A DNA stretch of 55,274 bases from CALUTH01 sp964452495 (GCA_964452495.1 CAYVMC010000011.1:1-55274); one strand, 5' to 3'. Shown: positions 1-9,110, counted from the first letter of the stretch. Numbers and translations: made by a program. The notes: generated from the letters alone by a model not told the origin.

Positions 1-54
1 ATACCGCAAGAAAAGAAAGATGCTAAAGTGTTCAGGTGGAAAGCCGGTTTGTAA
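1..54 (+). CDS. C-terminal end of an unidentified protein (partial)
   Basis: Frame 1 is open from the first base to a TAA at 52-54 and encodes a basic tail ending in FRWKAGL. The strong hairpin nine bases later supports a real gene end. Too little remains to name the product. Confidence 0.55.
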   Translation: MPQEKKDAKVFRWKAGL

Positions 55-62
55 TTGGACAT

Positions 63-103
63 AATAATAAAGCAGCGGGGCAAAGCCCCGCTGCTTTATT
101 ATT
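63..103 (+). terminator. Strong intrinsic terminator
   Basis: A perfect 19-bp stem (63-81 with 85-103) with an AAA loop. The GC-rich core is flanked by an AT-rich base, so the 3' arm supplies the T-rich tract. It follows the partial gene ending at 54 and separates it from glnA. Confidence 0.9.
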
Positions 104-142
104 TCTGCCCTGTATATTCTTCACTCTGTCTTAACATCGGAA

Positions 143-193
143 CGTTGCGTGAATATTGGCTCCGGTTATACTTTCGCAGGGTAGAACGTAACG
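143..193 (+). other. Possible structured leader upstream of glnA
   Basis: CGTTGCGT at 143-150 can pair with ACGTAACG at 186-193 (one G-U pair), closing a loop of about 35 nt, 135 nt upstream of the glnA start. I looked for the conserved core of the glnA/glutamine riboswitch and did not find it. The promoter I prefer lies downstream, so this may not be transcribed with glnA. Confidence 0.2.
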
Positions 194-239
194 AAAAATT
201 TGGTTTACCTGTCTTTATCTATTCTTAATATTGCAAATA

Positions 240-268
240 TTGACCTTTGGCGAAAAATATATTTTAAT
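240..268 (+). promoter_or_regulatory. Candidate glnA promoter
   Basis: TTGACC at 240-245, a 17-nt spacer, then TTTAAT at 263-268. This would give a 5' leader of roughly 50 nt before the GTG start. The -10 is weak (a TATATT also occurs at 258-263 but is too close). Confidence 0.35.
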
Positions 269-327
269 AAGTGTATCAAAGACATTCATTGGGTGAATGG
301 TTTGGATATGAAAAAAGGAGGGAACCA

Positions 328-1692
328 GTGAAAGAATTTAAGCATGTGCCATTAACCGGAGAAAGCTATACAGCTTCTGATATTAAAACGCTCATTATGG
401 AAAATAATGTACGTTTTATCAAATTACAATTTGTTGATATTAACGGGCAGGTTAAAAATATGTCTGTTCCGGCAGAACATATTGATAAAATTCTTGCAAA
501 TGAAATTATGCTTGATGGCTCATCAATCAAAGGTTTCCGTAATATTGAAACTTCGGATATGTTCTTTTATCCGGATATGAATACTTTTCAAATATTGCCG
601 TGGCAGGAACGTGATGGAATGCGCTCTGCTCGTTTGATTTGTGATATACATAATGCTGATGGAACTCCTTTTGAAGGTTGTCCTCGCTGTAATTTAAAAC
701 GTATTATGGCTGAGGCTGATAAAATGGGATTTTCGATGAATATGGGACCGGAAGCCGAATTTTTCCTGTTTAACAGGGACAAAGATGGTAATATCACAAC
801 AAGAACACAGGATAATGCAGGCTATTATGATGTTGGTCCTGATGATTTGGGGGAAAATGTACGTTCTGATATTGTCGGCTGCCTGCAAGAAATGGGCTTT
901 GATATAGAGGCTTCTCACCATGAGGTTGCTGACGGGCAGCATGAAATTGATTTTAAATATTCAGATATCCTTACAACCGCTGATAATGTTGTTACTTTTA
1001 AAATGGCAGTAAAAGCAATTGCAACACAGCATAATTTGCATGCAACATTTATGCCTAAACCAATTTTTGGCATAAACGGCTCTGGTATGCACTGTAATAT
1101 TTCTTTATTTAAAGATGGTAAAAATGCTTTTTATGACCCTGATAAAGAGTATCAGTTGAGTGATACTGCAAGGTATGCGGTAGGCGGTCTGTTGAAAAAT
1201 ATTAAAAGTATTACGGCAATTCTTAACCCGACAGTAAATAGTTATAAACGTCTGGTCCCCGGTTATGAAGCCCCTGTTTATCTTGCCTGGTCGCTCGCAA
1301 ACCGCAGTGCATTGTTGAGAGTTCCCGCAAAACGCGGTAATGCTACAAGGGTTGAGCTTCGTTCACCGGATCCTTCCTGCAACCCGTATCTTGCTTTTGC
1401 AACAATACTTGAAGCATGTCTTGACGGAGTAAGGAATAAAATCGAACCTCCGGTTCCTGTAGAAAGCAATATTTATAAACTTTCGGAGAAAGAACGTAAA
1501 AAACAAAAAATTGATTCTCTCCCCGGAAGTCTTAAAGAAGCTCTGCTTTTCCTTGATAAGTCGTTAATCGCAAATGCTGCTCTTGGACAGCATATTATGC
1601 ACGAGTTTGTGACGGCAAAAGAGCATGAATGGGATGAGTTTAGAACTTATGTTTCCCAATGGGAGCTTGATAGATACCTCGCACGGTATTAG
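328..1692 (+). CDS. glnA: Glutamine synthetase, class I-alpha type
   Basis: Catalyses ATP-dependent condensation of ammonium with glutamate in the cytoplasm. Length (454 aa) and motifs fit the GSI-alpha (Bacillus-like) group: DGSSIKGF, GPEAEFFLF, the NPTVNSYKRLVPGYEAP loop and RVELRSPDPSCNPYLA. No adenylylation-site signature (NLYDLP type) is seen near the C-terminus, so covalent regulation is unlikely. The frame is open upstream to 271, but a GTG at 328 preceded by AAGGAGG at 315-321 is the better start. Where B. subtilis GlnA has the feedback residue Arg62 (GFVRIEES), this protein reads GFRNIETS. The gene is monocistronic: terminators lie on both sides. Confidence 0.95.
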   Translation: MKEFKHVPLTGESYTASDIKTLIMENNVRFIKLQFVDINGQVKNMSVPAEHIDKILANEIMLDGSSIKGFRNIETSDMFFYPDMNTFQILPWQERDGMRSARLICDIHNADGTPFEGCPRCNLKRIMAEADKMGFSMNMGPEAEFFLFNRDKDGNITTRTQDNAGYYDVGPDDLGENVRSDIVGCLQEMGFDIEASHHEVADGQHEIDFKYSDILTTADNVVTFKMAVKAIATQHNLHATFMPKPIFGINGSGMHCNISLFKDGKNAFYDPDKEYQLSDTARYAVGGLLKNIKSITAILNPTVNSYKRLVPGYEAPVYLAWSLANRSALLRVPAKRGNATRVELRSPDPSCNPYLAFATILEACLDGVRNKIEPPVPVESNIYKLSEKERKKQKIDSLPGSLKEALLFLDKSLIANAALGQHIMHEFVTAKEHEWDEFRTYVSQWELDRYLARY

Positions 1693-1707
1693 TATGCAGA
1701 TTAGATT

Positions 1708-1744
1708 ACAAGGGAGCCGCAGGTAGCGTCTGCGGCTCCCTTGT
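1708..1744 (+). terminator. Intrinsic terminator of glnA
   Basis: A perfect 15-bp stem (1708-1722 with 1730-1744) with a 7-nt loop, followed by TTATTAT, 16 nt after the glnA stop. Confidence 0.9.
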
Positions 1745-1754
1745 TTATTATGCC

Positions 1755-1783
1755 TTCACAAAAAAACTCACGTGTAGTAAAAT
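1755..1783 (+). promoter_or_regulatory. purB promoter, predicted to give a leaderless mRNA
   Basis: TTCACA at 1755-1760, a 17-nt spacer, TAAAAT at 1778-1783, then six bases before the ATG at 1790. Transcription would start at or next to the start codon. No Shine-Dalgarno sequence is visible. Confidence 0.5.
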
Positions 1784-1789
1784 TTTAGT

Positions 1790-3082
1790 ATGATTGATAG
1801 ATATTCATTACCGGATATGCAGAAAGTCTGGACTATTGAAAATAAGTTCCAGCGATGCCTTGATGTAGAAATTGCTGTTTGTGAGGCGTATTACAGGCTG
1901 GGAAAAATCCCGATTGAAAATCTTGAAGAAATAAAACTGACAGCAAGATTTGATGTGAAGCGTATTGATGAGATTGAGCGGGAAGTAAGGCATGATATAA
2001 TAGCGTTTTTGACAAATGTGAATGAAAGTGTTCCTGAACGTTCTAATAAATATATTCATATGGGGCTGACAAGCTCTGATGTTATTGATACTGCAAACGC
2101 TCTTTTACTTAGAGATGCATCAAACATTATTATAAAAGATTTAGATGTAGTTATATCTACGGTTAAAAATCTTGCCTTTGAATATAAAGATACCGTTTGT
2201 ATAGGTCGTTCCCACGGGGTACATGCAGAAGTTATAACCTTCGGGTTCAAACTCCTTAACTGGCTTGATATCCTTGAACGTGCGAAAAAAGATTTTATAT
2301 ATGCGGCAGATGAAGTTAAAACCGGTCAAATCTCAGGTCCGGTTGGTACATACAGTAATGTTGACCCCGCAGTTGAAAAAATAGCGTGCGAAATCCTTGG
2401 ATTGACTCCTGCGCGTGTATCTACCCAGATTATCGCCAGAGATATTTATGCCAGATATTTGCAGTCGCTGGGTATTATAGCATCTGTTCTAGAACAGTTT
2501 GCAACAGAGATAAGACACTTGCAGCGTACCGAGGTTAGAGAAGTTGAAGAAGGCTTCGGGACTCATCAGAAAGGGTCTTCTGCTATGCCGCATAAACGTA
2601 ATCCCGTATTATCCGAGAATTTGTGCGGACTTGCAAGAGTTGTCAGAGCAAATACAATTACTGCTATGGAAAATATAGTACTCTGGCACGAACGTGATAT
2701 TTCGCATAGTTCTGCCGAACGTGTAATTTTTGCAGACAGCACAATTTTAGTTGATTTTATGCTTAATCGTTTTAATGAGATTATGAAAAATCTTGTAGTG
2801 CATAAGGAAAATATGCTTAGAAATACAGATATGTACGGCGGGGTTATTTATTCGCAAAAGGTTTTGCTAAGCCTTGTAGAGAAGGGTTTAACCCGTGAAG
2901 ATGCTTATATTATTGTCCAGAGAAATGCGTTAACTGCGTTAGATAATAACTCAAGTTTTCGTGAAGGCTTGCTTGAAGATGAGGAAGTCCGTAAATATTT
3001 AAGCGAGGATGAAATACTTACCTGTTTTGATAAAAATGCATATTTATGTAATATTGATAAAATTTTTGAGCGTTTTGAATAG
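1790..3082 (+). CDS. purB: Adenylosuccinate lyase
   Basis: Fumarase/aspartase superfamily enzyme that removes fumarate from SAICAR and from adenylosuccinate in purine synthesis. At 430 aa it matches the short bacterial form. The superfamily signature is SSAMPHKRNP at about residues 265-274, which carries the mobile catalytic-loop serine. The GLTSSDVIDT block near residue 85 and GRSHGVHAE near 140 supply active-site Thr and His residues. The ATG at 1790 is the first start in the frame and lies six bases after a -10-like TAAAAT, with no ribosome-binding site. It stands alone between glnA and tRNA-Arg, with no obvious terminator after it. Confidence 0.95.
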   Translation: MIDRYSLPDMQKVWTIENKFQRCLDVEIAVCEAYYRLGKIPIENLEEIKLTARFDVKRIDEIEREVRHDIIAFLTNVNESVPERSNKYIHMGLTSSDVIDTANALLLRDASNIIIKDLDVVISTVKNLAFEYKDTVCIGRSHGVHAEVITFGFKLLNWLDILERAKKDFIYAADEVKTGQISGPVGTYSNVDPAVEKIACEILGLTPARVSTQIIARDIYARYLQSLGIIASVLEQFATEIRHLQRTEVREVEEGFGTHQKGSSAMPHKRNPVLSENLCGLARVVRANTITAMENIVLWHERDISHSSAERVIFADSTILVDFMLNRFNEIMKNLVVHKENMLRNTDMYGGVIYSQKVLLSLVEKGLTREDAYIIVQRNALTALDNNSSFREGLLEDEEVRKYLSEDEILTCFDKNAYLCNIDKIFERFE

Positions 3083-3190
3083 CCGGACTTGCAAAAAATG
3101 ATGTAGATGTTAAAATAAAAGGTGTAATTTGAATGTTAGCCGAAACTCAATAAGTTAACAGACAGGTTTGATAATTAAATAGAATAATAT

Positions 3191-3264
<74 letters not shown>

Positions 3265-3271
3265 TTTTCTT

Positions 3272-3301
3272 AAAAAAGAGCCTATTTGAAGGCTCTTTTT
3301 T
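3272..3301 (+). terminator. Terminator of tRNA-Arg
   Basis: A 12-bp stem, AAAAAAGAGCCT (3272-3283) with AGGCTCTTTTTT (3290-3301), loop of 6 nt, starting 7 nt after the tRNA. Confidence 0.9.
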
Positions 3302-3318
3302 ACTATTTACAATGGTTT

Positions 3319-3331
3319 CCAGAGTTCGATT
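3319..3331. other. 13-bp match to the recombinase junction sequence
   Basis: CCAGAGTTCGATT here, preceded by GTTTC, also occurs at 9238-9250 and 28989-29001, where it is the extreme 3' coding end of a serine recombinase. In this copy it lies just beyond the tRNA-Arg terminator, with no recombinase beside it. It could be an unoccupied attachment-like site or a scar. The rest of 3302-3428 shows nothing recognisable. Confidence 0.4.
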
Positions 3332-3428
3332 AAACAATGTTTGCAGAATTTTTAAATATATATAATAAAGCTGTAAATGCCGTATTATAAGTGAATTTGA
3401 TTGGGGATTGAAATCTGATTATTTTTTG

Positions 3429-4052
3429 TTAAATTTTAGGCATTGCTAATAATTTGTAATATAAACAAACAAACCAGCCTACCAGAAATGCCGAGATAAT
3501 AGTTCCTTCACGAAGTCCCTCTATATGATGTAATATTAATAAACTTAGTAAAATGGCTGAAACACATAAGGTGCAATCAAAAACTATTTTTAGTTTTCCA
3601 AATTCTTTTTTGGATTTATATGTTATAGCTTTTACTAAACCTTCCCCGGGGACATAAAGAAGGTTAGCATAACATTCAAGAGTTATTCCCAGAGCTAGGA
3701 CAGCTGAACCAATTACCAGCATAAGGACTTGAAGGATGTATGTATTTGTTTTAAATGGAGCAGATATATGCATTCCTAAATCAATTGATAAACCAAATAT
3801 TATGCCGACAAAAATTTGTAACAAATCAAAAGTTCTAAACTCTCTTTTTAGGATTAATATTTGTGCAATGATAAATAAAGTATTTATTATAATGGTTGTT
3901 ATTCCGAATGATAAAGGAGTTATAAATGTTAAAACATAAGGTAAGCTTGATATAGGTGTTGTGCCTAAATCTGCCTGTGTTGAAATAGCAATCCCTAATC
4001 CGCATAAAAAGATTGCAACTACAAAAATAAAAATTTTGCTGTAAATCTCCAT
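3429..4052 (-). CDS. YczE/YyaS-type membrane protein
   Basis: An all-helical inner-membrane protein of about 207 aa with five or six hydrophobic segments. It matches the YczE/YyaS/YitT-like family in length and in the N-terminal pattern GLGIAISTQADLGTTPISS; the family's function is poorly defined. The frame continues upstream to a TTG at 4088, but the ATG at 4052 begins exactly where the family's first membrane helix does. Neither start has a strong ribosome-binding site. It appears monocistronic. Confidence 0.75.
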   Translation of the reverse strand: MEIYSKIFIFVVAIFLCGLGIAISTQADLGTTPISSLPYVLTFITPLSFGITTIIINTLFIIAQILILKREFRTFDLLQIFVGIIFGLSIDLGMHISAPFKTNTYILQVLMLVIGSAVLALGITLECYANLLYVPGEGLVKAITYKSKKEFGKLKIVFDCTLCVSAILLSLLILHHIEGLREGTIISAFLVGWFVCLYYKLLAMPKI

Positions 4053-4186
4053 ATTAAGAATATTAGCCTTAATTAAACCGTTAATCAAATATCTTACAGA
4101 ATAATTATACTCTAAAAATCTATTTTATATTCTACTAAAAGGAAATATGAGATAAGCAGTGTGGTGATTTATATTTGCAATGTGTT

Positions 4187-5248
4187 TTAAGCTTTTTGTT
4201 TAAAGAATTTTTGTCGTAAAAATTTTAAACAAACTCCTGTGTAAGTAGTTATAATGATTCCTATTATAAAATAGAAGTATGTAGTTTTAAGTGGACAATA
4301 AAACCAGTAAATGTCTGCATTATTTTTTATATCAAAAGGAATATTTTTTAATGAGAGAATAGTGTAAGTGATAAAGTTAAATACAAGCAGGTGATTTGCC
4401 ATTATATGATAAGTGTTCTGTCCGATTTGTTGTAAAAAAGTCCAGTTTTTAACTCTGTCATAAAAAGTTTCAACAAGAAATAAACTCATCCAAATTCCGG
4501 TTAGGCTTGTAATAACAGGAACAATCCAGTTATCAAAATTCCCCCATACAAGTATATAACTTAATCCTATTCCATCGAGCGGAGAATAGTCCGCATTTGT
4601 TAACCAGAGAAAAGATTGTACCAGCACTACCAGAAAAAATATTTTTCCGGTAAAAATGTTATAATGCCCCTCTATTTTTGTTGTGTATATGTGTCCTAAG
4701 TGAACAAAAAGCAGGGAGAAAATTGTTCTTAGTAGATATAAAATATAGAAATTGCCGGCAAATGGTTCCATTTGTATTGAAATTAATGTAAGAAATGTAA
4801 ATATTATTGTTTTGATTAGATTATTTAACGGGAACTTGTACAGTATTTTATAGACAATAAGTGTTGTGAACAACTGCGGTACAAACCAAATAGGCGATGT
4901 TAAATCTAATTGATGTCCTGTAAGGAATGGTATAATAAATTCATTATACCAGGTAATCGGCATTCCCCAGAACTTTCCGATAACCGGTGTAATTGCAATT
5001 GTTATTCCCAAATATACAATAGTGTATAAAAAGTAAGGAAGCATTAAAGATTTTATACGCCGCTTAAAAAATTCTGCGAACGAATATTTTGGATTAAAAA
5101 GCATTCCGGCAATAAAAAAGAACAGTATTACCTGAAATGAATATGGCGGAAACATTGGTATAATAGAAAATTCTAGATGCCCTGCGACAACAATCATTAT
5201 TGCCAGTGCTTTGAGGATATTAATTTTATTGTTATAGACTTTATCCAT
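4187..5248 (-). CDS. Acyltransferase 3 family membrane protein
   Basis: A 353-aa integral membrane protein with about ten hydrophobic segments. The N-terminus (NILKALAIMIVVAGHLEF, then FFFIAGMLF and RRIKSLMLPYFLY) is the classic start of the OafA/Acyl_transf_3 family, with the conserved His after a Gly-rich helix and the paired arginines. Members move acyl groups onto surface sugars, lipids or small molecules; the substrate here is unknown. Its ATG lies inside the last codons of the upstream dehydrogenase gene (8-base overlap), so the two are cotranscribed and probably translationally coupled. Confidence 0.85.
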   Translation of the reverse strand: MDKVYNNKINILKALAIMIVVAGHLEFSIIPMFPPYSFQVILFFFIAGMLFNPKYSFAEFFKRRIKSLMLPYFLYTIVYLGITIAITPVIGKFWGMPITWYNEFIIPFLTGHQLDLTSPIWFVPQLFTTLIVYKILYKFPLNNLIKTIIFTFLTLISIQMEPFAGNFYILYLLRTIFSLLFVHLGHIYTTKIEGHYNIFTGKIFFLVVLVQSFLWLTNADYSPLDGIGLSYILVWGNFDNWIVPVITSLTGIWMSLFLVETFYDRVKNWTFLQQIGQNTYHIMANHLLVFNFITYTILSLKNIPFDIKNNADIYWFYCPLKTTYFYFIIGIIITTYTGVCLKFLRQKFFKQKA

Positions 5249-6284
5249 TTTTTATTACTACTTTAAAGCAATTACTATTTTTGTTTTCAAAATATTGATA
5301 TGCCTCTATTATATTATCAAGTGTAAATGTTTTGGAAATTAAAAACTCGGTTGAAATCTTTCCCTTAGATATTAAATCAAGTAGTTTTTTACAGTGTACA
5401 GCATCGACTCCTCCTGTTTTAAATATTAGGTTTTTCCCATATATTGAAGGCAGCGGGAGGATAAGATTTTCTTTATACATTGCAACAATTGCAATAATTG
5501 CATGATTTCTTGCGATTTCATAAGATAATTGAAAAGATTCTTTTGTCCCTGCAGCTTCTATAACTTTATCTGCCCCACGCCTGCCAGTATAGTTGTTTAT
5601 GGCAGACTTTACCGCTTCACGTAAAGGGTTTATTATGTAATCTGCCAGTCCTATATGTTTGGCATAATCCAACCTGTACTGGTCAATATCAACTGCAATA
5701 ATCTTTCCGTCCGTGAATAATTTTGCACAACGCATTGCACATAGTCCGACCGGGCCTGCCCCAATTACCGCAACACATTCATTTTGTTCAATTTCACAGA
5801 GTTCTGCTCCAAAGTAGCCGCTTGAAAGAATATCGCCGGTAAATAATGCCTCTTCGTCAGTCACATTATCCGGAATTTTAGTTAATCCGGTATCTGCAAA
5901 CGGCACCCGAACATATTTCGTTTGGCATCCGTCAATGCGGCAGCCAAGTTCCCAGCCTCCGTTTTCACAATTGTTAATATATCCCTTTTTACAAAAAAAA
6001 CACTCTCCGCAGGAAGTAATACAGTTTACGGCAACTCTATCTCCCTGCTTAAATTTTTTTACGTTTTCCCCGGTTTCAATTACTTCTCCTACGAATTCAT
6101 GACCCAAAATTATATTATTTACAGCCCGAGGAACAAGTCCTTTCATTATATGAATATCACTTGTGCAAATGGAAGATAATGTAACTTTTACAATAACATC
6201 TCTTGCATCCTGTAGTTTAGGTAACGGACGTTCTTCCAGTCTTATTACGGGCAGCTTATCTTTATTATATATCAGTGCTTTCAT
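5241..6284 (-). CDS. Zinc-dependent medium-chain alcohol dehydrogenase
   Basis: A 347-aa MDR-family oxidoreductase. Catalytic-zinc residues are visible as the Cys of SICTSDIH and the GHEFVGE box. The structural zinc lobe is CGECFFCKKGYINNC (four cysteines). The Rossmann fold is marked by VIGAGPVGLCAM near residue 170, with an acidic residue after the second strand (AVDID) suggesting NAD preference. The substrate cannot be told from the sequence. AGGAG lies nine bases before the ATG, and a TATTAT box sits further upstream. It is the first gene of a pair with the acyltransferase. Confidence 0.9.
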   Translation of the reverse strand: MKALIYNKDKLPVIRLEERPLPKLQDARDVIVKVTLSSICTSDIHIMKGLVPRAVNNIILGHEFVGEVIETGENVKKFKQGDRVAVNCITSCGECFFCKKGYINNCENGGWELGCRIDGCQTKYVRVPFADTGLTKIPDNVTDEEALFTGDILSSGYFGAELCEIEQNECVAVIGAGPVGLCAMRCAKLFTDGKIIAVDIDQYRLDYAKHIGLADYIINPLREAVKSAINNYTGRRGADKVIEAAGTKESFQLSYEIARNHAIIAIVAMYKENLILPLPSIYGKNLIFKTGGVDAVHCKKLLDLISKGKISTEFLISKTFTLDNIIEAYQYFENKNSNCFKVVIKNG

Positions 6285-6363
6285 TACCTATTACTCCTGT
6301 CTCTGGAGATGTATTACTATTCTCTAGAGCATATAATACCACATTTGGAACTGAATAAGAATA

Positions 6364-7248
6364 TCAATCCTTTGGTGTATTTTTACTGAAAGTTGTAAAA
6401 TATTCCAGCCCTAATTTTGGGGCGTATTCTTTCCAGAACTTATGTATATACTTGTTTGTATATAAAGTTGAGTCTTGCAATAATACAATACTGTCAAATT
6501 TTTGTGACAGTTGTTCTTTTTCTAGGGAATCAGTTGATTGTTGGTATGTTTCAATTATTTTATTGTATAGTTTGGGTTGAGTAATTCTGAAGGAGTTAGT
6601 GAGTATATCAATAATTTTATTGTTTATGTCATTAATTTGTTCTTCATTTAACGGAGTGAAATCATTAGTTTTTCTTAAACCGGAAACTTCTCCATACCGG
6701 TTAATCGCAGTAACTTCAGTATTATGTTCGTTTTCGATAAGTGTTGTAAAATCCTGAAATCCTAGAGGATTGGTAAGTCCGTTACCATTCTCAGGATGTC
6801 CATGCAGCATTGTATAACCTTTTCCCTGATAAATAATTTTAACTAAATCGGCAAGGCTTAATACCCCCTTTACTTCTTTATCATTCCCTTTAAATTCGGC
6901 TAAAATTTCGTTGTTTGCATTATTTATGTTTACAAGGTGTTCGTAAGGAGTGTCATTGTTCAGTGCTTCTACTATACGTACTTTTGCATAATCAATTGCA
7001 TCTTTTCTTGTATCAAAGCGTTTTTTTTCAGGCTTAACGTAATTAATATCTCCGTTTTTATCCAGTTTGTAATATGAATTTTCGTAAAATTCTGAACCTG
7101 TATAAAGCCCGAGTATAGCAAATGCTGCACCGGCTACATTTCGTATTTTCTTTTTTAAGGGGAAATGTGTAAAACGGTTCAGGTAATTATTTTGTGATTT
7201 TGTGTAGGAATTTTTTTTTGATATTTGGGATAGGAACTTTATTTTCAT
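6364..7248 (-). CDS. Hypothetical protein, single membrane segment, HGHP motif
   Basis: 294 aa, not recognised. The N-terminus is basic and polar, then a hydrophobic stretch follows at about residues 36-50 (NVAGAAFAILGLY). The soluble domain holds a run ending in YTMLHGHPENG, followed by a conserved-looking FQDF and AINRYGEVSGL. A beta-strand leading to HxHP and a later Asp recalls JAMM/RadC-like metalloproteases, but the spacing is not canonical, so I do not assign that. SD-like AAGG lies seven bases before the ATG. It is divergent from the next gene. Confidence 0.65.
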   Translation of the reverse strand: MKIKFLSQISKKNSYTKSQNNYLNRFTHFPLKKKIRNVAGAAFAILGLYTGSEFYENSYYKLDKNGDINYVKPEKKRFDTRKDAIDYAKVRIVEALNNDTPYEHLVNINNANNEILAEFKGNDKEVKGVLSLADLVKIIYQGKGYTMLHGHPENGNGLTNPLGFQDFTTLIENEHNTEVTAINRYGEVSGLRKTNDFTPLNEEQINDINNKIIDILTNSFRITQPKLYNKIIETYQQSTDSLEKEQLSQKFDSIVLLQDSTLYTNKYIHKFWKEYAPKLGLEYFTTFSKNTPKD

Positions 7249-7403
7249 ATTAAAACCTTACGATAATTGGAATATTATAATTCTCATTGTAGTAAAAAAA
7301 TAAGAGTTAAAGAGTAAAAGTAAATTTTTGTAAATAAAGACTGTGAAGATAACAAAAAATAATCTTCAAGTGTTTTAATAAAATTATGTGAAGGAGGTTT
7401 TCT

Positions 7404-7850
7404 ATGCCGGTAAATTTTGTTTCTAATTTCTCCGAAAAACCTGTTGAACCCCGAAAAACGGACACTAGAAATAGCAATCAGAATGTATTATCAAAATTGT
7501 CAATACGTGATGCTGTTATAATAACAGCAGTGCCGACCGTTATTGGAAGCGGGTATGCTGCAAAGACTTATTTTGAGTGTAATGCGAAGTTATCGGTTTA
7601 TAAAGATATGCTTAAGAAATTTGAAGGGACAGCGTTTCATGATAATTTTAAGGATTGTGTAAATCTTATGGAAAAAAGTATGTCTAAAGCTAAAAAGTGC
7701 GGTATATTAACTATGGTTGCAGGTATTATTTCCGCAGGAGCTTTTGCTGTTGTTAAGACCATAAAATCATATAGTAATAGACATAAAGAAAATAATTCCC
7801 CCCAAAAAACGATAGAAGAAATTACTTTGGAGGACTCGGCTGCTAAATAA
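7404..7850 (+). CDS. Small hypothetical membrane protein
   Basis: 148 aa, not recognised. A perfect AAGGAGG seven bases before the ATG supports the start. It has a polar N-terminus (VNFVSNF), a hydrophobic segment at about 36-54, a charged middle, a second hydrophobic segment at about 98-118, and a polar tail. The layout (short Asn/Ser-rich head, then helices) resembles the other lineage-type proteins in this window. Its stop is two bases from the stop of the convergent secreted-protein gene. Confidence 0.65.
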   Translation: MPVNFVSNFSEKPVEPRKTDTRNSNQNVLSKLSIRDAVIITAVPTVIGSGYAAKTYFECNAKLSVYKDMLKKFEGTAFHDNFKDCVNLMEKSMSKAKKCGILTMVAGIISAGAFAVVKTIKSYSNRHKENNSPQKTIEEITLEDSAAK

Positions 7851-7852
7851 TA

Positions 7853-9004
7853 TTAGAGCTCTTCTTCAAAATCATGCTCTTTGTAGAAATTCTTTTTTGT
7901 TTTTTTAAGTTTGCTGTTCTTTTTCTTTGTTTCTTCCGAAACATTTTTGTATGCATTATCTAGGGATAACCTTACAATGGTTTCTTTGCTTTTTTTATCA
8001 TATATGCAAAGCCAGAAAGAGTCTTTAACATTATTAACGGCGAAAGATATTTTTCCGGCAAACCTGTCACCCGGTCTGATTTGAGAGAAAAGAAGTTTGG
8101 TATCGCCAAATACTGATGGGTTAAAAGTTACGTTATAGTCATTAATAAGAGTCATATCCATCCCTGAAAAAGTATAATCAGACATATTGGCAATACTTAA
8201 TGATAAAGTTAGAGTATTTACTTCTCCAAATGGATCTTTTTCATAAAGAATATTAGCGATTCTGACTTTTATGTCATCGCAAACAATTTCGTCTTTTTTT
8301 AGGGCTTCATCTTTATATACGGGAAGTGCAACATCAGTGGTAATCTTTACCTTTATTTCATCCCCCGGTGCAATGAGGACATTTTTCCCTTTTCTATATA
8401 AGGCCATACCAAGACCGACTGCTCCACCCAATGCTGCTCCGCCTGCAACAGTATATCCTTGTGAGGCAATAGCAGCCTCAATCCCCAGCATTTGAGTTGC
8501 ATATAGACCACCTATAATACCTCCGGCAGCTGTATAACCTATATCTGTTGCTACAATTTTTGTTGCGGCTTTCAGCGGATGCAGTCTTGTAGACATTTTA
8601 CCTTCAATTGGGATTTCTCTGCCATCTGGAGTAATCAAATAATCAAAAGTTAAATCAATATAGCCGTCACGCCCTAACCTTTTTGCTTCGCTAGTTTCCC
8701 TTATCATGCCGTGAGCAATTGTTCCTTTAGGTATAATAACACCGTTGTCACCCATTACATCAGATGTTACTTTGGCAAAAAATTCATCGCCTTCAAAAGA
8801 ATAATTACCGTCCAAAACTTGTGACACAGTCATATTTATTACATCTTTTTTTTCAAGATAATCAACTTCTCCTGTGAAAAGTTCGCTTTGCTGATTTTGA
8901 AGTTCGTCATCTTCATTAACTCCGCCGCGTAAAGTATCAGCAATGCATTGGAGTGAAGTGATTGAGTATATTAGTATAAAACACAGTGTGAGAAATTTTT
9001 TCAT
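7853..9004 (-). CDS. Secreted protein with a glycine-zipper segment
   Basis: The frame is open to 9061, but the ATG at 9004 gives a clean signal peptide (MKKFLTLCFILIY..., predicted cleavage after CIADT). The mature part has a beta-rich domain (FFAKVTSDVMGDNGVIIPKG, TPDGREIPIEG) loosely reminiscent of VirB10/TrbI-type periplasmic domains. A Gly/Ala-rich glycine-zipper stretch follows (AAGGIIGGLY, GGAALGGAVGLG), then a beta domain and a Lys-rich tail. Function unknown; envelope location likely. A consensus promoter sits six bases before the ATG, so this gene also looks leaderless. Confidence 0.7.
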   Translation of the reverse strand: MKKFLTLCFILIYSITSLQCIADTLRGGVNEDDELQNQQSELFTGEVDYLEKKDVINMTVSQVLDGNYSFEGDEFFAKVTSDVMGDNGVIIPKGTIAHGMIRETSEAKRLGRDGYIDLTFDYLITPDGREIPIEGKMSTRLHPLKAATKIVATDIGYTAAGGIIGGLYATQMLGIEAAIASQGYTVAGGAALGGAVGLGMALYRKGKNVLIAPGDEIKVKITTDVALPVYKDEALKKDEIVCDDIKVRIANILYEKDPFGEVNTLTLSLSIANMSDYTFSGMDMTLINDYNVTFNPSVFGDTKLLFSQIRPGDRFAGKISFAVNNVKDSFWLCIYDKKSKETIVRLSLDNAYKNVSEETKKKNSKLKKTKKNFYKEHDFEEEL

Positions 9005-9010
9005 ATTACT

Positions 9011-9039
9011 ATTATACATTACGGTTGAAAAATGGACAA
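9011..9039 (-). promoter_or_regulatory. Promoter of the secreted protein gene, leaderless geometry
   Basis: On the minus strand: TTGTCC (9039-9034), a 17-nt spacer, TATAAT (9016-9011), six bases, then ATG at 9004. The perfect -10 and the absence of any SD favour the ATG at 9004 over the longer frame. Confidence 0.6.
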
Positions 9040-9071
9040 AAAAAGTTAATTTATTTAACATGAAAAAGGGC

Positions 9072-9102
9072 TTTACAAAAAAAAATTATTTGTTAATATA
9101 AT
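9072..9102 (+). promoter_or_regulatory. Promoter of tRNA-Asn
   Basis: TTTACA/TTACAA at 9072-9078 and TATAAT at 9097-9102, with an 18-19 nt spacer. The tRNA begins nine bases after the -10. Confidence 0.6.
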
Positions 9103-9110
9103 AGATGTAT

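Noticed and set aside
143..193. Glutamine (glnA) riboswitch ahead of glnA
   Set aside because: A weak stem exists, but the conserved core of that RNA class was not found. Kept only as a low-confidence structured leader.
6364..7248. JAMM/RadC-like metalloprotease
   Set aside because: HGHP and a downstream Asp are suggestive, but the required HxH-x7-SxxD spacing is not met. Left as hypothetical.
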